A stretch of DNA of 64,000 nt, taken from assembly GCF_001544875.2 (NCBI RefSeq), contig NZ_FCOA02000002.1, positions 496,001-560,000 of the forward strand, written 5' to 3'. The stretch comes from Caballeronia hypogeia. GTDB taxonomy: Bacteria; Pseudomonadota; Gammaproteobacteria; Burkholderiales; Burkholderiaceae. The first letter of the stretch is position 1. Every line of letters starts with the position of its first letter. Below are positions 43,166 through 51,207 of this stretch, piece after piece. The notes beneath the pieces were generated by a model. That model saw nothing but the letters and a program-made list of their open reading frames with translations. It ran no database searches and was not told where the DNA came from. The position numbers and the translations under genes are program-made.

Positions 43166-44007
43166 ATTCCGCGATGCGCGCCGTCGTGCCCGCGCCCGGC
43201 GACCCGCGCCGCTGGCGTCCGACGCCACTGATCGGCGGCGCGGCGGCGGTGCATGCGGGCGCGCTGGTGGCGCTGGCCGCCTCGCCCGCGACGTGGCCGT
43301 GGGCGGCGGGCGGCGTGATCGCGTCGCATCTCGCGCTGACAGCGGCCGGACTCTGGCCACGCAGCGCCCTGCTCGGCCACAACTGGACGACGCTGCCCGA
43401 GAGCGCGGGCGCATGCATCGCGATCACCATCGACGATGGCCCCGATCCCGAAGTCACGCCGCGCGTGCTCGATCTTCTCGACGCGCATCGCGCCCGCGCG
43501 ACGTTCTTCTGCATCGGCGAGCGGGCGCGCGCGCATCCGCGCATCGTCGAGGAAATCGTCGCGCGCGGGCATGCGGTCGAGAATCACAGCCAGCGGCATC
43601 GGCATGATTTTTCGTTGACGGGACCGCGTGGATTGCGGCGGGAAATCGAGGCCGCGCAGACCACGCTCGGCGAAATCGCGGGCGCGCGGCCGCTGTTTTT
43701 TCGTGCGCCGGCAGGGTTGCGCAATCCGTTTCTCGAACCGGTGTTGTGCGCACTCGGCCTGCATCTGGCGAGCTGGACGCGGCGCGGCTTCGACACCCGA
43801 ACGGGCGATGCGGCGCTGGTCGCGCGCCGGCTGCTGAATGGCTTCGCCGCCCGCGACATTCTTCTGCTCCACGATGGCCACGCCGCGCAGGACGCGCATG
43901 GCGAGCCGGTCGTGCTGGCGGCGCTCGGTGCGGTTCTGCGCGCCGCCGCCGAACGCGGATTCGAAACCGTGACGCTGCGCGAGGCGATCGCGCCGAAGCT
44001 GGGATAG
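43162..44007 (+). CDS. Polysaccharide deacetylase, NodB type (in pigment cluster)
   Basis: A 281-residue protein with two N-terminal membrane segments and a NodB domain. The metal site is visible as ITIDDGPDPEVTP (DD) and ENHSQRHRHD (HxxxH), with RAPAGLRNP closing the site. It would remove an acetyl or other acyl group from an N-acetylated sugar or a lipid-linked acceptor. The four-base overlap with the exporter gene shows the same operon. A deacetylase is not part of the E. coli aryl-polyene cluster, so it may create the acceptor in the sugar part. Confidence 0.9.
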   Translation: MNSAMRAVVPAPGDPRRWRPTPLIGGAAAVHAGALVALAASPATWPWAAGGVIASHLALTAAGLWPRSALLGHNWTTLPESAGACIAITIDDGPDPEVTPRVLDLLDAHRARATFFCIGERARAHPRIVEEIVARGHAVENHSQRHRHDFSLTGPRGLRREIEAAQTTLGEIAGARPLFFRAPAGLRNPFLEPVLCALGLHLASWTRRGFDTRTGDAALVARRLLNGFAARDILLLHDGHAAQDAHGEPVVLAALGAVLRAAAERGFETVTLREAIAPKLG

Positions 44008-44040
44008 ACTGCCCGGGCCTTCCGCCTACCTGTCATCCGC

Positions 44041-44763
44041 ATGGTGCCGACAGCGCTCATCGAAACCGCCAGCCGTCCCTACCGCGCCGCGGGCCGTTTC
44101 GCGTGGCACTTCGCGCTGGGCAAACTGCGCCACGATCCGTTCTTCGCTCACGTTCTCGCGCACGGCCTGATTCCCGATGGCGCGCGCATTCTCGATCTCG
44201 GCAGCGGTCAGGGCCTGCTGGCCGCGTGGCTGGTCGCCGCGCACGCGTGGCACCGGGAGAACGCGGCGCGCGCGTGGCCCGCGCACTGGCCCGCACCACC
44301 CATGCCGCATTCGATTCACGGCATCGATCTGACGCCGCGCGATATCGAGCGCGCGCGCATCGCATTGAAGGCGCACGAGGCGCGCATCCGCTTCGTCTGC
44401 GGCGACATTCGCGCCGCCGCGTTTCCGCAGGCGGACGTGGTCATCGCGTGCGACGTGCTGCATTACGTCGACGCCGACGCTCAGGAAGCGATCCTGCGCC
44501 GCGTGCGCGCGAGTCTCGCGCCGGACGGCGCGCTCCTGCTGCGCGTCAGCGACGCCGCCGCGGGCTGGCGCGCGCGCGTCGATCGCGCAGTCGATTTCGG
44601 CGTACAGGTCGCGCGCTCGGGACGCACCGGCGGGCTCACCTGCCGCAGCGAAGCGCAATGGCTCGCGCTGCTGGAAGAACTGCGCTTTCGCGCCAACATC
44701 CGGCCGATGGGCCACGGCGCGCATCACGCCAATCGTCTGATCGTCGCGCAACCCATCGCCTGA
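44041..44763 (+). CDS. SAM-dependent methyltransferase (in pigment cluster)
   Basis: A 240-residue class I methyltransferase. Motif I is ILDLGSGQGLLAAWLVAAH, motif II is HGIDLTPRDIERA, and motif IV is VVIACDVLHYVDAD. It lies 33 bases after the deacetylase. Many aryl-polyenes carry methoxy groups on the ring, so it may methylate the head group. The N-terminal helix (TASRPYRAAGRFAWHFALG) may bind the membrane. Confidence 0.9.
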   Translation: MVPTALIETASRPYRAAGRFAWHFALGKLRHDPFFAHVLAHGLIPDGARILDLGSGQGLLAAWLVAAHAWHRENAARAWPAHWPAPPMPHSIHGIDLTPRDIERARIALKAHEARIRFVCGDIRAAAFPQADVVIACDVLHYVDADAQEAILRRVRASLAPDGALLLRVSDAAAGWRARVDRAVDFGVQVARSGRTGGLTCRSEAQWLALLEELRFRANIRPMGHGAHHANRLIVAQPIA

Positions 44764-44866
44764 TCGGCCACCCGAGCCGCGCCCCGGCCTGAAAGTCCCG
44801 TTTGTTACAATTCATCGCATACCGAACGCCATCGGCGCCGACTGCATTTCAGGAACCGAGCCCGTA

Positions 44867-46075
44867 GTGAATCCTCTTCTGTTTACGCATTTCACCGCCA
44901 CGAGTTGCGCGGGACGCGGCCTCGACGCAACGCTCGCCGCGCTCGCCGAAGGACGCAGCGGACTCGCGCCATGCGACTTCGAAGGCGCCGCGCTCGGCAC
45001 GTACACGGGCCGCGTCGCGGGCGTCGAGCAAGCGCCGGTGCGCGCGGACCTCGCCGCATTCGACTGCCGCAACAACCGGCTCGCCCAACTGGCGATGACG
45101 CAGGACGCTTTCGACGCACGCGTGCGCGACGCGATCGCCCGGCACGGCGCGGACCGCGTCGGCGTGTTCATGGGCACGAGCACGGCGGGCATTCTGGAAA
45201 CCGAACTCGCCTATCAGCGCCGCGACGCGCAGACCGGCGCGCTGCCCGCCGACTTCAACTACGCGGCCACGCACAATCCCTATTCGCTTGCCGCGTTCGT
45301 GCGCGCGTATTTCGGGCTGCGCGGGCCGGCGGCTTCGGTGTCGTCCGCGTGCTCGTCGGGCGCGAAGGTGTTCGGCTCCGCGCGCCGCATGCTGGAAACC
45401 GGTCTGATCGACGCAGCCGTGATCGGCGGCGTCGATACCCTGTGTCTCACCACGCTCTACGGCTTCAATTCGCTCGAGCTGCTCGCGCCGGGTCCGTGCA
45501 AGCCATTCGACGTGAAGCGCGACGGCATTTCCATCGGCGAGGCGGCGGCGTTCGGGCTGCTCGAACGCGATGGCCCCGATCATGCCGATGACGCCGACGC
45601 GATCCGCCTGCTCGGCATCGGCGAATCGAGCGATGCGTATCACATGTCGTCGCCGCATCCCGAGGGACTCGGCGCGCGCATGGCGATGGAGCAGGCGCTC
45701 GCGAGCGCCGGGCTCGATGCGCGCGAGATCGGCTATGTGAATCTGCACGGCACCGCGACGCCCAGCAACGACGCCGCCGAAAGCCGCGCGCTCACGAGCC
45801 TGTTCGAGCGCGTGCCGTGCAGCTCGACCAAGGGCGCGACCGGCCATACGCTTGGCGCGGCGGGCGCGCTGGAAGCGGTGATCGCCGCGCTCACGCTCCG
45901 GCACCAGATGATTCCGGCCGGCGCCAACACGACCGAGCCGGACCCCGCCCTCGGGCTCGATTACGTGCTCACGACGCGCGCGACGCCGCTGCGCGCGGTG
46001 TTGTCGAACTCGTTCGGCTTCGGCGGGACGAATTGCAGTCTGGTGTTCGGACGCAAGGGAGCGGCATCGGCATGA
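44867..46075 (+). CDS. Beta-ketoacyl-ACP synthase (ApeO-like elongating KS)
   Basis: A 402-residue thiolase-fold condensing enzyme that adds two-carbon units to the polyene chain. The triad is complete: Cys in SVSSACSSGAKV near residue 165, His in NLHGTATPSNDA near 300 and His in GATGHTLGAAGA near 335. The GTG start at 44867 is backed by a GTAGTGAAT context and the family's N terminus. Its stop overlaps the start of a Cys-less synthase-like partner, so the two probably form a heterodimer as in aryl-polyene systems. Confidence 0.93.
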   Translation: MNPLLFTHFTATSCAGRGLDATLAALAEGRSGLAPCDFEGAALGTYTGRVAGVEQAPVRADLAAFDCRNNRLAQLAMTQDAFDARVRDAIARHGADRVGVFMGTSTAGILETELAYQRRDAQTGALPADFNYAATHNPYSLAAFVRAYFGLRGPAASVSSACSSGAKVFGSARRMLETGLIDAAVIGGVDTLCLTTLYGFNSLELLAPGPCKPFDVKRDGISIGEAAAFGLLERDGPDHADDADAIRLLGIGESSDAYHMSSPHPEGLGARMAMEQALASAGLDAREIGYVNLHGTATPSNDAAESRALTSLFERVPCSSTKGATGHTLGAAGALEAVIAALTLRHQMIPAGANTTEPDPALGLDYVLTTRATPLRAVLSNSFGFGGTNCSLVFGRKGAASA

Positions 46076-46869
46076 CTCCATTGCGCGCTTATATCGAAGG
46101 AATCGGCGTGATCGGGCCGGGACTCGCGAACTGGCAGCAAACCGCCGACGTGCTCGCGCGCCGCGCCGCGCGCGAAGACGCGAAAACCGTGCTGCCGGCG
46201 CCCGCGAGCCTGCCGTCCGCCGAGCGCCGCCGCACGGGGCCGGTCGTGCGCGCCGCGCTCGCGGCCGCGCATGAAGCGGTCGCGCACAGCGGGCGCGACG
46301 CGGCGTCGCTCGCCGCCGTGTTCGCGGCATCGGGCGGCGACGGCGGCAACTTCCACGCGATCTGCGAAACGCTCGCGAGCGACGAGCCTCAACTCTCGCC
46401 GACGCGCTTCCACAACTCGGTCCACAACGCGCCCGCGGGCTACTGGAGCATCGCGACGCGCGCGATGGCCGCATCGAACGTGCTGTGCGCCTATGACGGC
46501 AGCTTCGCGGCGGGCTTGCTGGAGAGCCTTGCGCAAGTGAGCGTCGATGGCGTGGCGACATTGCTGGTCGCGTATGACACGGACTATCCCGAGCCGCTTC
46601 ATCGCGTGCGGCCGATCGGGGACGCCTTCGGCGTCGCGCTCGTGCTCGCGCCTGAGCGAAGCGAGCGCTCGCTTGCACGCATCGAGGCGCGCCTTTCGGA
46701 TGCCAGCGCGTCCGCGTTCGCCGATGCCGGTCTCGAAGCGCTGCGTCTGTCGAATCCCGCGGCGCGCGCCTTGCCATTGCTCGACGCGATCGCGAACGGA
46801 CGCGCGGCGCATGTCGTTCTGGACTATCTCGACGGCACGCGGCTCACCGTGGATGTCGAGCCGTCATGA
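46072..46869 (+). CDS. Short ketosynthase-like chain-length factor (ApeC-like)
   Basis: A 265-residue ketosynthase-like protein without an active-site Cys. The first half keeps the N-terminal fold (YIEGIGVIGPGLANWQQTAD; PTRFHNSVHNAPAGYWSIA), while the second half is short, so the protein is about two thirds the length of a normal synthase. In the E. coli cluster ApeC has this role, pairing with ApeO to set chain length. The gene is tied by 4-base overlaps to both the ketosynthase and the dehydratase genes. Confidence 0.87.
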   Translation: MTPLRAYIEGIGVIGPGLANWQQTADVLARRAAREDAKTVLPAPASLPSAERRRTGPVVRAALAAAHEAVAHSGRDAASLAAVFAASGGDGGNFHAICETLASDEPQLSPTRFHNSVHNAPAGYWSIATRAMAASNVLCAYDGSFAAGLLESLAQVSVDGVATLLVAYDTDYPEPLHRVRPIGDAFGVALVLAPERSERSLARIEARLSDASASAFADAGLEALRLSNPAARALPLLDAIANGRAAHVVLDYLDGTRLTVDVEPS

Positions 46870-47324
46870 TGCTCGACCGCGACTGGATCGCCGCGCGCAT
46901 TCCGCACGACGGCGCGATGTGCCTGCTCGACGCCGTCGCCGCGTGGGATGCGCAGCGCATCCGCTGCACGGCGACGAGCCATCTTTCCTCAGATAATCCG
47001 CTGCGCTCGAAAGGCCGGCTCGCGTCGGTATGCGGGATCGAATACGCGGCTCAGGCGATGGCGACTCATGGCGCGCTCGTCTGCGCCGATGACGGCAAGC
47101 GCCCGCGCGTGGGCATGCTGACGAGCGTGCGCGGGGTGGAAACGCGCGTCGCACGGCTCGACACGCTCGACGGCCCGCTCGATATCGAAGCCGAACGCAT
47201 GGGCGGCGACGACAACACGGTGCTCTACCGTTTCACCATTCACTGCGCGGGTCGGCTGGTTCTGAGCGGCCGCGCCGCCGTGATCCTCGACGCCGCTCAA
47301 GCCGCCGGCTTCGTCGCGCAATAA
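46866..47324 (+). CDS. Hotdog-fold 3-hydroxyacyl-ACP dehydratase (ApeP-like)
   Basis: A 152-residue hotdog protein. The opening IPHDGAMCLLDAVAAWD matches FabZ-like dehydratases of aryl-polyene clusters, with the catalytic His in IPHDGAM and the central helix RLASVCGIEYAAQAMATHGA. It removes water from the 3-hydroxyacyl-ACP to give the conjugated double bond. It is the last gene of the plus arm. Its final 28 bases overlap a convergent methyltransferase gene. Start ATG 46866; the next codon is also ATG. Confidence 0.9.
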   Translation: MMLDRDWIAARIPHDGAMCLLDAVAAWDAQRIRCTATSHLSSDNPLRSKGRLASVCGIEYAAQAMATHGALVCADDGKRPRVGMLTSVRGVETRVARLDTLDGPLDIEAERMGGDDNTVLYRFTIHCAGRLVLSGRAAVILDAAQAAGFVAQ

Positions 47325-48055
47325 GCCGAGAAAATGCCGAGTTCGACCTCGCGGCGCACGTTCGCGAAACCCGCGCGCCTGATCGCGGCGATCACGGTGT
47401 CGGGCGGCACGCAGGCTTCGATCGTGTCCCAGTAGTAGCGCATCAGCTCGACGCTTTCTTCCTTTTTCCCGACGACGCGCGCGATCAGCGGCACCACTCC
47501 GCGCATGTAGAACCTGAGCGCCGCGACGCCCAAGCCGTGCGCCGGCCGCGTGATTTCGAGCACGCAAAGCCGGCCGCCCGGCGCGAGCACGCGGAAATAT
47601 TCATCGAAGACCTTCGCCAGATCGCTGACGTGGCGCAGCGCGAATCCCATGCTCAGGAAATCGTAGGACGCGCTCTCGCACGGCAAATCCTCCGCCGTGC
47701 CGATGCGCGTTTCCACGCCGGGCGGCAGATGCGCCTGGCCGACCATGCCCGGGCTCGGATCGATGCCGGTGACGAGCGCGGCATCGCCCGTGATCGCGAC
47801 CGCCTCCTTCGTGACGAGGCCCGTTCCCATGCCGACATCCAGCACGCGCATGCCGCGCGCGAGTCCCGCCGAACGCAGCGCGCGATGGCGATACCAGGGG
47901 CCGGAGCCGAACGCCATCGCGCGCTCTATGGCGTCGTAGTCGGAGGCGGTGCGGTCGAAGATGCCGCGCAGCCAGACGCGGCGGCGCGCTTCGTCGGGGT
48001 AGTAAGACACGAGCGGTTCGTGCGGGGCTTTTTCGTCGTGCCTGGGGGAAGTCAT
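47297..48055 (-). CDS. UbiE-type SAM-dependent methyltransferase
   Basis: A 252-residue class I methyltransferase. Motif I is MRVLDVGMGTGLVTKEAVAI, the acidic ribose residue is in VTGIDPSPGMVG, and DFLSMGFALRHVSDLAKVF is the UbiE/COQ5 motif. The family methylates quinone or aryl-lipid rings. It converges on the pigment cluster, overlapping the dehydratase gene by 28 bases, and may methylate the aryl head, but it could also serve ubiquinone synthesis. The housekeeping ubiE usually lies elsewhere with ubiB. Confidence 0.88.
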   Translation of the reverse strand: MTSPRHDEKAPHEPLVSYYPDEARRRVWLRGIFDRTASDYDAIERAMAFGSGPWYRHRALRSAGLARGMRVLDVGMGTGLVTKEAVAITGDAALVTGIDPSPGMVGQAHLPPGVETRIGTAEDLPCESASYDFLSMGFALRHVSDLAKVFDEYFRVLAPGGRLCVLEITRPAHGLGVAALRFYMRGVVPLIARVVGKKEESVELMRYYWDTIEACVPPDTVIAAIRRAGFANVRREVELGIFSAYCATKPAA

Positions 48056-48095
48056 CGGGTCTCCTTTTTTGTACCGATGTTCTTTAGCACATCGC

Positions 48096-48694
48096 TCAGT
48101 GCAAGGTGGTCCACGCGAGCGCGACGGAAAACGTCGCCAGAACGAGCGACGCGCCGCGCTGCACGCGCTCCGGGCTCAGCCACGCGAGCCGTCCGATGCC
48201 GAGCGCCGCGCCGAACACGATCCACAGGAAGCCGATCGGCACCAGCGCGGCGGCGAAGATCGACATCGTCTGGAGATAGTCGGCGGGAACGGCGAAGGCG
48301 CTCGCCGGGAAGATCGCGCTGGCGAACAGCATCGCCTTCGGATTGAGCAGCGTGGTGACGAAGAGCGCGCGCATGCCGACGGCTTTTTGCGCCGAACTCG
48401 GCAGCGCGACGGCGGTGCGCCACATCGTCACCGCGAGATACGCGATATACACGCTGCACGCGATGCGCATGAACGTCGGCAGCCAGGTGACGAAGTTCGT
48501 GGCGTGCGTGCGAGATAGCCCCACGCGGAAATCGCGATGAAATAGCCGCCCAGCTCGGCGCCGACGAGCGGCATGGCGCGCTTCACGCCGCGCCGGAGGC
48601 CGGCGGCGGCAAGCAGTGTGTTCGTGGGTCCGGGTGTGACCAGAATGACGACGATGCCGAGGAGCAGCAGCGTCGCCTGCGAATATGAATGCAT
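48096..48694 (-). pseudogene. Frameshifted LysE-family amino-acid exporter
   Basis: Two frames together make one LysE protein. From 48694 the first 50 or so residues (YSQATLLLLGIVVILVTPGP, TNTLLAAAGLRRGVKRAMPL) read normally to AISAWGYL. The rest (NFVTWLPTFMRIACSVYIAY to the C terminus) continues in another frame down to 48096. The break lies in a short GC repeat near 48500-48520 (GCGTGCGTGCG), and a single missing base would restore the frame. It is either a true pseudogene, a phase-variable site or a sequencing error. Intact members are about 200 residues and export amino acids. Confidence 0.82.
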
Positions 48695-48765
48695 GGAACG
48701 GTTTCGAATTTTGAATGCAGAGTGCTTAATACCACAATTCGATGTCGCTCCCTGCGTAAGCGCGG

Positions 48766-49455
48766 TCATTCCGCCATCAGCGCTTCGACCTTCGGTGCGC
48801 TGGCGACCGCCCGCGTCGCGGAGGTTTCCGGCGCGGGCAGCGAAAGCGTCAGCGCGCGCCGGGCGCGCGCCAGTGAATTACGGACGCGCCGTTCCGGACG
48901 GCTGAACATGCCGCCGCCGACCAGCGCGACGAACGAGGTGATGAGCGGCACCGCGAGGAGCATCGTCGCGAATTTGAAGAGGCCGAGCCGAAGCGGACTG
49001 CGCGCGGCCCACGCCGACCACGCGAGGGCGAAGCTCAAATAAGCGATGCCCGCCGGCGCGCCCGCGAGTTCGGGCATGCCGATGCGTTGCGCGAACGGCA
49101 TCGGGAATATCAGCACGAAGAGCGCGATGCTCGACAACGCATGCACGAGCAGCGCGCGCCGCCGCTTCACGAGTCCCGTGATCGACCAGAACGCGAGCAC
49201 GAGCACGAACGGCGGACACGCGGCCACCACGGCGGCGAGCGCCAGATAGACGACGACGCCGCTCATCAGATTGCGCAGATAGCCCGCCGACGACGCGTAC
49301 CAGATCATGTAGCCGGCCGCCAGCGCCATCACGCACGCGACATAGGCGGTCATGCCGTTGTGTCCGTCCGGCGCGACGACGAGCCTGAGCGACAGCAGGC
49401 TCGTGAAACCGACGAGATACACCAGGAACCGCAGGACCGAAAAACGCTGTTTCAT
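48766..49455 (-). CDS. Hypothetical membrane protein
   Basis: A 229-residue protein with about six membrane segments (FLVYLVGFTSLLSLRLVV; AYVACVMALAAGYMIWYAS; SGVVVYLALAAVVAACPPF) and a basic cytoplasmic tail. I do not recognise a family. The start at 49455 follows GGGGTGCGGT. It lies upstream of the broken LysE gene on the same strand, 71 bases away, and nothing suggests a function. Confidence 0.78.
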   Translation of the reverse strand: MKQRFSVLRFLVYLVGFTSLLSLRLVVAPDGHNGMTAYVACVMALAAGYMIWYASSAGYLRNLMSGVVVYLALAAVVAACPPFVLVLAFWSITGLVKRRRALLVHALSSIALFVLIFPMPFAQRIGMPELAGAPAGIAYLSFALAWSAWAARSPLRLGLFKFATMLLAVPLITSFVALVGGGMFSRPERRVRNSLARARRALTLSLPAPETSATRAVASAPKVEALMAE

Positions 49456-49726
49456 ACCGCACCCCTTTCCCCGATGGTGCGAGCGATCGTCTTTGCGATC
49501 TGCTGCGCCGCGCACAATCGCGCTGCAGCAGACCTTATGAGACCTGTCCTCGCCCATCTATCGCCCGCGTCCGAATTCGTGTGTTACGGATCGCGGGAAC
49601 AAAAGCGCCGCCACGAAGAGCCTTGCGGTCTTTCGCGGTCGACGTCTCTTTATCGACGGGGAAACGGAGAATCTTTAGCCCTCCGGTCGAGGGCTGGAAC
49701 GAGCGCTCTACAGGCCCGTTCGAGGC

Positions 49727-50308
49727 TCAGCGCATGAGCGGCTTCGCCTCTTCCATCGACGAGGCGCGCACGAACTTGCCCGCGCCCAGATGGTGAATCG
49801 TGTGCAGCGGCTGGTTGGAATCGTCGACGCTCCAGTGGCCGTCGAGGAACACGCGCGAATCCGCGGCGGCCGCGACGACTTCGGCGAAACAGGTGTCGTA
49901 GGCGTCCTCGGTGTGCTTTTCGTCAATCAGGCGGCATTCGAGCCACGCCGCGCAATTCTTCTCGATGAGCGGCAAGCCGAGCACCGGCCCCGCCACCGTT
50001 TCGATGCCGTAGGCCTCGAACTTGTCGAGATCGCGCCCGCTCGACGAACCGACCGCGTAAGTCAGATCCATCGCCGCCGCGCCCGGCACCACGATGCCGA
50101 ACGTGCCGCTGGCGGCGGCGAGTTCGCGCGTGTACGTGCGCTTGTCGATCACGACGGCGATGCGCGGCGGCGTGAACTCGACCGGCATCGACCAGGCGGC
50201 GGCCATGACGTTGCGGCGTCCGCCGTGCGAGCTCGTGACGAGCACCGTCGGACCATGATTGATGAGGCGGCTGGCGTGTTCCAGTTTGACGGGAAGAAAG
50301 TGGCTCAT
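49727..50308 (-). CDS. Flavin reductase-like (FMN-binding split-barrel) protein
   Basis: A 193-residue split-barrel protein. The flavin site shows as GPTVLVTSSHGGRRNVMAAAW and PPRIAVVIDKRTYTRELAAA, and SFDEEV-type segments are replaced by GTFGIVVPGAAAMDLTYAVG. Members reduce flavin with NAD(P)H or bind FMN or coenzyme F420. The start at 50308 is divergent from the yqjI-like gene, and its upstream region contains the PadR operator, so it may share that control. It could feed reduced flavin to the halogenase-like enzyme, but there is no direct evidence. Confidence 0.87.
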   Translation of the reverse strand: MSHFLPVKLEHASRLINHGPTVLVTSSHGGRRNVMAAAWSMPVEFTPPRIAVVIDKRTYTRELAAASGTFGIVVPGAAAMDLTYAVGSSSGRDLDKFEAYGIETVAGPVLGLPLIEKNCAAWLECRLIDEKHTEDAYDTCFAEVVAAAADSRVFLDGHWSVDDSNQPLHTIHHLGAGKFVRASSMEEAKPLMR

Positions 50309-50396
50309 GGTTTTATGGATGCAAAAGACAATGCGCGAGATTGTATGCGGCATGCAAAAAGCGCGTAGCGATGCGATCCGCCCCTCGAATATCGCC

Positions 50397-50448
50397 TTGA
50401 CAGACACTCTTACGATATATATCTTTAGATATGTTTTACGACATATCT
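50397..50448 (+). promoter_or_regulatory. Sigma-70 promoter overlapped by PadR operator
   Basis: TTGACA at 50397-50402 is a consensus -35, and TATCTT at 50420-50425 (17-base spacer) is a fair -10; TATATC two bases earlier is an alternative. Overlapping it are three half-sites of one motif: ATATCT-TT-AGATAT at 50419-50432 is a perfect dyad, and AGATATG (50427-50433) pairs with CATATCT (50442-50448), also perfectly. The site lies 12-40 bases before the yqjI-like start, so binding would block the gene. Confidence 0.75.
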
Positions 50449-50459
50449 GGAGTGCTCAT

Positions 50460-51191
50460 ATGAAATCCCGTTGCTTTCAACGCGCGCGTGAAGCCGGTTT
50501 CCGCGCATTCGGTTCTGACTTTCCGCTCGGCGCGCCTGAATGGGCCGAACGTTTCGCTTTCGAACGCTGGGGCATGATTGGGCGTCATCGTCATGGTGGC
50601 GGTGGCCGCTTCGGCGACGGCCCCGGTGGAATGGGCGGCATGGGCGGTTTCGGCGGCGAAGACGGCATGCCGCGCGGCCGCAAGTTCTCGTCCGACGATC
50701 TGCAACTGCTGCTGCTCGCCATGCTGGCCGAAGCGCCGCGTCACGGCTACGAGCTCATCAAGGCGCTGGAGGACCGCTCGAACGGCTTCTATACGCCGAG
50801 CCCGGGCATGGTTTATCCGGCCCTGACGTATCTCGAAGAGCTGGGATATACGACCGTCGAACTCGAAGGCAATCGCAAGCGCTATGCGCTGTCCGACGCG
50901 GGCCGCGAATACCTCGCGGCGAATCGCGAGCGCGTGGACATCATGCTCGCGAAGCTCACGCATTTCGCGCGCAAGATGGATCTGGTGCGCCGCGCGTACA
51001 TGGGCGAGGAAGTCGACGAAGTCGCCGCCGACAACGGCTGGGCGCCCGAACTGATCGCCGCGCGCCGCGCGCTGAAGAAGGCGCTGCTGTTGCGCACCAA
51101 TGCGTCGCAGGAAGAACAACGCCGCATCGCCGCGATTCTCGCGCGCGCGACCGCGGAGATCGAACAGAATCCCGCGCCGAAGCAGGCGTGA
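50460..51191 (+). CDS. yqjI: PadR-family regulator, YqjI-like
   Basis: A 243-residue repressor. Residues about 85-165 are the PadR winged helix (DDLQLLLLAMLAEAPRHGYE, then LIKALEDRSNGFYTPSPGMV). The C-terminal half is helical and dimerising. The N-terminal 80 residues are glycine-rich (RHRHGGGGRFGDGPGGMGGM) and stand where E. coli YqjI has a Cys/His-rich nickel-binding tail. Here there are only a few His and one Cys, so metal sensing may differ. It is followed by a yqjH-like gene, as in E. coli, and a promoter with a dyad operator precedes it. GGAG lies before the ATG. Confidence 0.88.
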   Translation: MKSRCFQRAREAGFRAFGSDFPLGAPEWAERFAFERWGMIGRHRHGGGGRFGDGPGGMGGMGGFGGEDGMPRGRKFSSDDLQLLLLAMLAEAPRHGYELIKALEDRSNGFYTPSPGMVYPALTYLEELGYTTVELEGNRKRYALSDAGREYLAANRERVDIMLAKLTHFARKMDLVRRAYMGEEVDEVAADNGWAPELIAARRALKKALLLRTNASQEEQRRIAAILARATAEIEQNPAPKQA

Positions 51192-51207
51192 GAAGGAGCC
51201 ATACACG

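Noticed and set aside
40787-43414. 875-codon minus-strand open frame
   Set aside because: Antisense to the MMPL exporter, rich in Arg, His and Glu without hydrophobic or catalytic motifs; typical GC-rich shadow.
48428-48769. Separate small protein of 113 codons
   Set aside because: Its first part is the N-terminal half of LysE; the rest is out-of-frame noise after the frameshift.
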